Source: Pusillimonas sp. T7-7 (GTDB lineage: Bacteria; Pseudomonadota; Gammaproteobacteria; Burkholderiales; Burkholderiaceae_B). From it: 64,000 nucleotides of DNA. The translations under genes and the position numbers were made by a program. Where the stretch lies: assembly GCF_000209655.1 (NCBI RefSeq), contig NC_015458.1, positions 2,418,001 to 2,482,000 of the forward strand, given 5' to 3'. This document shows positions 60,994 to 64,000 of this stretch, in pieces. The notes below the pieces were generated by a model. The model saw only the letters and a list, made by a program, of their open reading frames with translations, did no database searches and was not told where the DNA came from. Within the stretch, counting starts at the first letter, position 1, and the number at the start of each line of letters is the position of its first letter.

Positions 60994-61278
60994 ATGAAAA
61001 AAACCGACCTCGAAAAGAACAAAGCCCTGAAACTGATGGGCAAAATGAAGCAAGCACCTGTACCTGGGCGGTTTGCCGGTGATGCAGAAAGTCAGCCACT
61101 GGATCGCCGAGCGCAGCGCAAGCTGGATCAAGCACAGGGGCTGGTTTCATTTCCCGTCAAGATCAAACAAACACTGGTTGAAGAAATTCGGCGGCAAGCT
61201 GATGAACGTGGCGCAAGCACGAACGAAGTGATTGGAGAGCTGTTGGAACAGGGGTTGGCCTCTGCAACCAAGGAATAA
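60994..61278 (+). CDS. Small ribbon-helix-helix-like protein
   Basis: A 94-residue basic protein. The C-terminal half, VSFPVKIKQTLVEEIRRQAD followed by ERGASTNEVIGELLEQGLA, fits the strand-helix-helix pattern of ribbon-helix-helix DNA-binding proteins; the N-terminal 45 residues are lysine-rich and probably disordered. I start it at 60994 (MKKTDLEKNKALKLMG) because the longer frame from 60829 covers the LysR promoter region and is Cys/His-rich with no resemblance. Its target is unknown; it is not next to a toxin gene. Confidence 0.65.
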   Translation: MKKTDLEKNKALKLMGKMKQAPVPGRFAGDAESQPLDRRAQRKLDQAQGLVSFPVKIKQTLVEEIRRQADERGASTNEVIGELLEQGLASATKE

Positions 61279-61359
61279 GTTTTCACGCGCATCGATTCCA
61301 GTAATTGATATAGTGGGGGGATACGATTTCCGATTCCCTAAAGTCACTTAAGCCCATAA

Positions 61360-62325
61360 ATGACCACGAAACCAAAAGTCTACGTCGCCTGCAATTTTCC
61401 TCCAGAAGTCCTGGATCTGTTCATCACCCGCTTTGATGCAACCTACAACGACACTGGCCGCGTGCTTCACACCGACGAATTGATTGAAAACGTACAAGGC
61501 GTGGATGCCATAGTGCTCACTGCAACAGACCGCCTGGACAAGGCGGCGGTCCAGCAGCTTCCTTCTTCAGTCAAAGTCGTGTGCACCTATTCCGTAGGCA
61601 ACGATCATCTTGATCTGGACGCCTTGGAAGCAAAAGGCATTGCAGTGCTAAGCACACCCGACGTGCTGGACGAGGCCTGCGCCGATGCCGCCTGGCTGCT
61701 TATGCTGGGTGCGGCAAGACGCGTTATCGAGGGTATAGACCTTATACGCAGCGGGACATGGCAAGGCTGGAGCCCGCGTCAGTTGATCGGGCGCGAGGTA
61801 TGGGGCAGCCGGCTGGGCATTCTGGGCATGGGCCGTATCGGGCGCGCAATCGCCAAACGGGCGCGCGGCTTCGATATGGCTGTTCATTATCATAATCGCA
61901 ACCAGCTTACCGCCGAACTCGAGGCTGGTGCACAGTATCACTCCAGCCTGGAAAGCCTGGCCCAGCATAGCGACTTTCTGTGCATAGCCTGCCCGGCCAG
62001 CCCGTCTACCCGAGGCTTGATCAACGCAAGTATTCTGCAGCATTTGCCGCCTGATGCGGTTGTCTGCAATATTTCGCGCGGCGACATCATATGCGACGAA
62101 GATCTGTTGCAAGCCTTGAAGACGGGCACGGTGGCCGCTGCCGGGCTGGACGTTTTTGCCGGCGAGCCCGATATCCATCCGGAATACAGGCAGCTGCCCA
62201 ACGTATTCGGTCTGCCTCATATTGGCAGCAGCACCATGCGCACACGCTTGGCAATGGGCGAACTGCTCTGTTCAGGGCTGGAGGCCTGCTTCTCTGGTGC
62301 GACCCCGCCAAACCAGATACGCTAG
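61360..62325 (+). CDS. D-2-hydroxyacid dehydrogenase (glyoxylate/hydroxypyruvate reductase-like)
   Basis: A 321-residue NAD(P)-dependent dehydrogenase. The coenzyme domain motif LGILGMGRIGRAIAKRARGF lies at about residues 150-169, with the catalytic Arg in NISRGDIICDEDLL (about 235), Glu in GLDVFAGEPDIHPEY (about 265) and His in GLPHIGSSTMRTRLAM (about 287). It would interconvert glyoxylate, hydroxypyruvate or similar 2-keto acids with D-2-hydroxy acids. The residue after the second motif strand (HYHNR) suggests NADP preference. It overlaps the end of the convergent TssM-like gene by 4 bases. Confidence 0.88.
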   Translation: MTTKPKVYVACNFPPEVLDLFITRFDATYNDTGRVLHTDELIENVQGVDAIVLTATDRLDKAAVQQLPSSVKVVCTYSVGNDHLDLDALEAKGIAVLSTPDVLDEACADAAWLLMLGAARRVIEGIDLIRSGTWQGWSPRQLIGREVWGSRLGILGMGRIGRAIAKRARGFDMAVHYHNRNQLTAELEAGAQYHSSLESLAQHSDFLCIACPASPSTRGLINASILQHLPPDAVVCNISRGDIICDEDLLQALKTGTVAAAGLDVFAGEPDIHPEYRQLPNVFGLPHIGSSTMRTRLAMGELLCSGLEACFSGATPPNQIR

Positions 62326-64000
62326 CCCTGGACCACAACAGGCTTCAAACCCAGCAGCTTTCCTATCTGCCTGGCTGCATCCTCGGCTTCCTGGCGAGTT
62401 TTATAGCCTGTAACCCGAATGTTCCTGTACTCCTTGCCATGTAAGGTAATGGGATCATCCTGCAGCGTGTACTGCGCCTTCTCCAGTGCTGCATGCACCT
62501 TGTCCGGGTGGGCAAAGACACCCACTTGAACCGCATACCTACCTGACGCCTTCGCACTATGGCCTTGGCCTGCCGGCGCCACGCTGGGCTCAGGCATGGC
62601 AACGGGCCCCGTCTGCTCTTCAGGAACATGCGTTTCTGTACTGGATGTCAGCACCGGGCCAAGACTGTCGGAAGAGCCCATGCAGGTTGTGATGATCCGC
62701 TCCGGCAAGGCCGGGGCGCCTGATGAGCTTTGCGTATCAGGCGCCCCGGCCGCCTCTTGCTGCATGGCATCAAGTCTGGACTGGATCTCCTGCGCCTGAG
62801 CATGCAGTTTGTCGGCTTCAGCAAAAGCTTTCAGCACGCTTTCCTGGCCCTGCTGGCGATAAGATATATCCAGCCACTCGATGCCGGCCTGTTTCATGGC
62901 GTTGGCCTGGCCCGGGAAATCTGCCGGCGTATAGCGACGCACGCCGCTGGCATACTCATTCAGGAACTGGATGAAGCCACCCGCAGCACTCCACTGCTTC
63001 TGCAATTCAAAACCCGGGTAGTCGATGCTCAGCGTCGTGTCTGCACAACTGGACATGGACCAGGTAAACACCTGGCTGTTGGCAAAATTCAAGTTCCGTA
63101 GCGTGATGGGTCCACTGGCGCACTGCAGACTCAGCGTGATGCTTTCAGGACGCAATTGTGCGCCAGCATTGGTTTGCGACGGCTCCGTACTCAAGGTCAC
63201 ATTGCCCTTGACCTCTTCCAGCTTGGATATTTTTTGATCCAGTTGCTGGGCCTGATCCTTCAATGCGACGCTGGCATCCTTGTTGCGCTGGTCCTCCAGC
63301 TGTTGCCCGGCCTGCGTGGCCGTACGCAGCTGTGCAAGACCGGCAAATGCATAGAACTGGCCATTGAGCGGCACAACATCGCCCAGGGCTTTTCTGGCCA
63401 TATAACGCGTACCATCGCGAGAAACAAAATGGCTGGCATCACCATCCAGAAAGACATTGACCTGCCCCTGCGGGCCGAACAGCAATGTATTGGCCAACTG
63501 CTTGTCTGTCAGCCCCTTGACAGTACCCAGCACATTCACCTCCCAGTTGCTCTGCAAGCTGCATGCTGCGCTACGCGCGGCATAGTCCAGCGTGAAGTCT
63601 ATGGCCCCTTCCTCCAATTGCCAAACGACAGCCGTTCGAGGATTTTTTGAAGCGCCATATGACTGCCGCAACTGCTCCATGGCCGTGTGGGCGTCGATCA
63701 ATGCCACGTTCTTTACCTTCGGGTCATGGCCATAGGACCAAATCTGTATGGCCGTATCCATTGCATTGCCGTCCCCCTGCTGCAAGGACAGGATTGTTGC
63801 TCTTACGCCTTTCAGGTGTTCTTGCAATAGTGACAATGCCTGCTGATCGGAAGTCAGACTCGAGAACCCTTGCTTGATGGCGCTGCCTTCGGGAAGGGCT
63901 TTGATTACATCGCCACCAAAATCCTGCACAACTTTCAGGCTTTGCAGAGTGGTCAAGCTGGAACCGCCAGCTGCGGGCGACTCTTTGCCATCGGCCTTGG
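62322..64000 (-). CDS. TssM/IcmF-like protein C-terminal region with SPOR domain (5' end outside window)
   Basis: The frame is open from the window edge to a stop at 62322, about 559 residues. The first two thirds show the C-terminal features of type VI secretion TssM/IcmF proteins: AVVWQLEEGAIDFTLDYAAR, the Cys-containing WEVNVLGTVKGLTDKQLANT, then LLFGPQGQVNVFLDGDASHF and GGFIQFLNEYASGVRRY-like beta-domain sequence. A helical stretch (about 210-245 counted from the first visible Met/TTG) and a Pro/Ser-rich linker lead to a C-terminal SPOR domain (SGRYAVQVGVFAHPDKVHAA, then ITLHGKEYRNIRVTGYKTRQ) of the type that binds denuded septal peptidoglycan. TssM with a SPOR tail is unusual. The rest of any secretion cluster would lie beyond 64000, so the T6SS assignment is moderate. 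Confidence 0.55.
   Translation of the reverse strand, partial: KADGKESPAAGGSSLTTLQSLKVVQDFGGDVIKALPEGSAIKQGFSSLTSDQQALSLLQEHLKGVRATILSLQQGDGNAMDTAIQIWSYGHDPKVKNVALIDAHTAMEQLRQSYGASKNPRTAVVWQLEEGAIDFTLDYAARSAACSLQSNWEVNVLGTVKGLTDKQLANTLLFGPQGQVNVFLDGDASHFVSRDGTRYMARKALGDVVPLNGQFYAFAGLAQLRTATQAGQQLEDQRNKDASVALKDQAQQLDQKISKLEEVKGNVTLSTEPSQTNAGAQLRPESITLSLQCASGPITLRNLNFANSQVFTWSMSSCADTTLSIDYPGFELQKQWSAAGGFIQFLNEYASGVRRYTPADFPGQANAMKQAGIEWLDISYRQQGQESVLKAFAEADKLHAQAQEIQSRLDAMQQEAAGAPDTQSSSGAPALPERIITTCMGSSDSLGPVLTSSTETHVPEEQTGPVAMPEPSVAPAGQGHSAKASGRYAVQVGVFAHPDKVHAALEKAQYTLQDDPITLHGKEYRNIRVTGYKTRQEAEDAARQIGKLLGLKPVVVQG

Noticed and set aside
1..64000. Search for tRNA, rRNA, CRISPR arrays, insertion sequences, prophage or plasmid origin genes
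   Set aside because: Nothing with adequate support was seen; the glycine-codon repeats at 1-1500 are protein-coding repeats, not CRISPR.

Overview
The window looks like a catabolic, accessory-rich stretch of a betaproteobacterial chromosome, most likely Burkholderiales/Alcaligenaceae (Bordetella, Achromobacter, Pusillimonas or Advenella relatives). The main clue is eight separate Bug/TctC-type periplasmic solute receptors, a family strongly expanded in that group, none of them next to a TctA/TctB membrane pair. Base composition is moderate and even, codon use is similar throughout, and no tRNA, rRNA, insertion sequence, prophage gene or CRISPR array was seen.

Layout. 1-1570: start of a very large glycine-rich autotransporter-type protein on the minus strand, cut by the window edge. 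1792-4720: PhoD-like phosphatase, CHRD-domain secreted protein, then a scar made of an aldo/keto reductase remnant and a fragment of a second phosphatase copy. 4729-12132: two GntR-controlled cassettes facing each other (RraA-like aldolase, Bug, SLC13 carrier; and Bug, enolase-superfamily enzyme). 12759-19770: IclR and a CoA-thioester cassette (enoyl-CoA hydratase, ADP-forming acyl-CoA synthetase, Bug, two acyl-CoA dehydrogenases). 19796-22640: GntR, FAH-family hydrolase, Bug. 22830-27950: TetR with MFS; AraC with MFS and SDR. 28097-34578: hydantoinase/oxoprolinase HyuA-HyuB with a FAD amine oxidase and Bug, divergent from IclR-Bug-LysR-Old Yellow Enzyme (34714-38680). 38810-41030: small stress or housekeeping-type genes. 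41167-43330: Bug and AzlCD amino-acid exporter.

43385-49102 is one minus-strand operon: solute-binding protein, fused permease/ATPase, amidase, a solitary ectoine synthase with all three metal ligands but no ectA or ectB, a DUF1989 protein, and a GntR regulator as last gene. A tandem pair of perfect FadR-type palindromes lies at its promoter. I consider this the most interesting system in the window. 49294-54815: SLC13 carrier, fluoroacetate-dehalogenase-like hydrolase, LeuD/LeuC pair and LysR. 54832-60843: MFS, Bug and the tricarballylate genes tcuB, tcuA with a LysR regulator and a perfect LysR-box palindrome between regulator and tcuA. 60994-64000: small ribbon-helix-helix-like protein, D-2-hydroxyacid dehydrogenase and the C-terminal part of a TssM/IcmF-like protein ending in a SPOR domain.

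The common theme is modular: local regulator, its operator in the adjacent gap, one to five enzymes for an organic or amino acid, and a dedicated periplasmic receptor. Substrates are inferred from families only, except tricarballylate, which is fairly specific.
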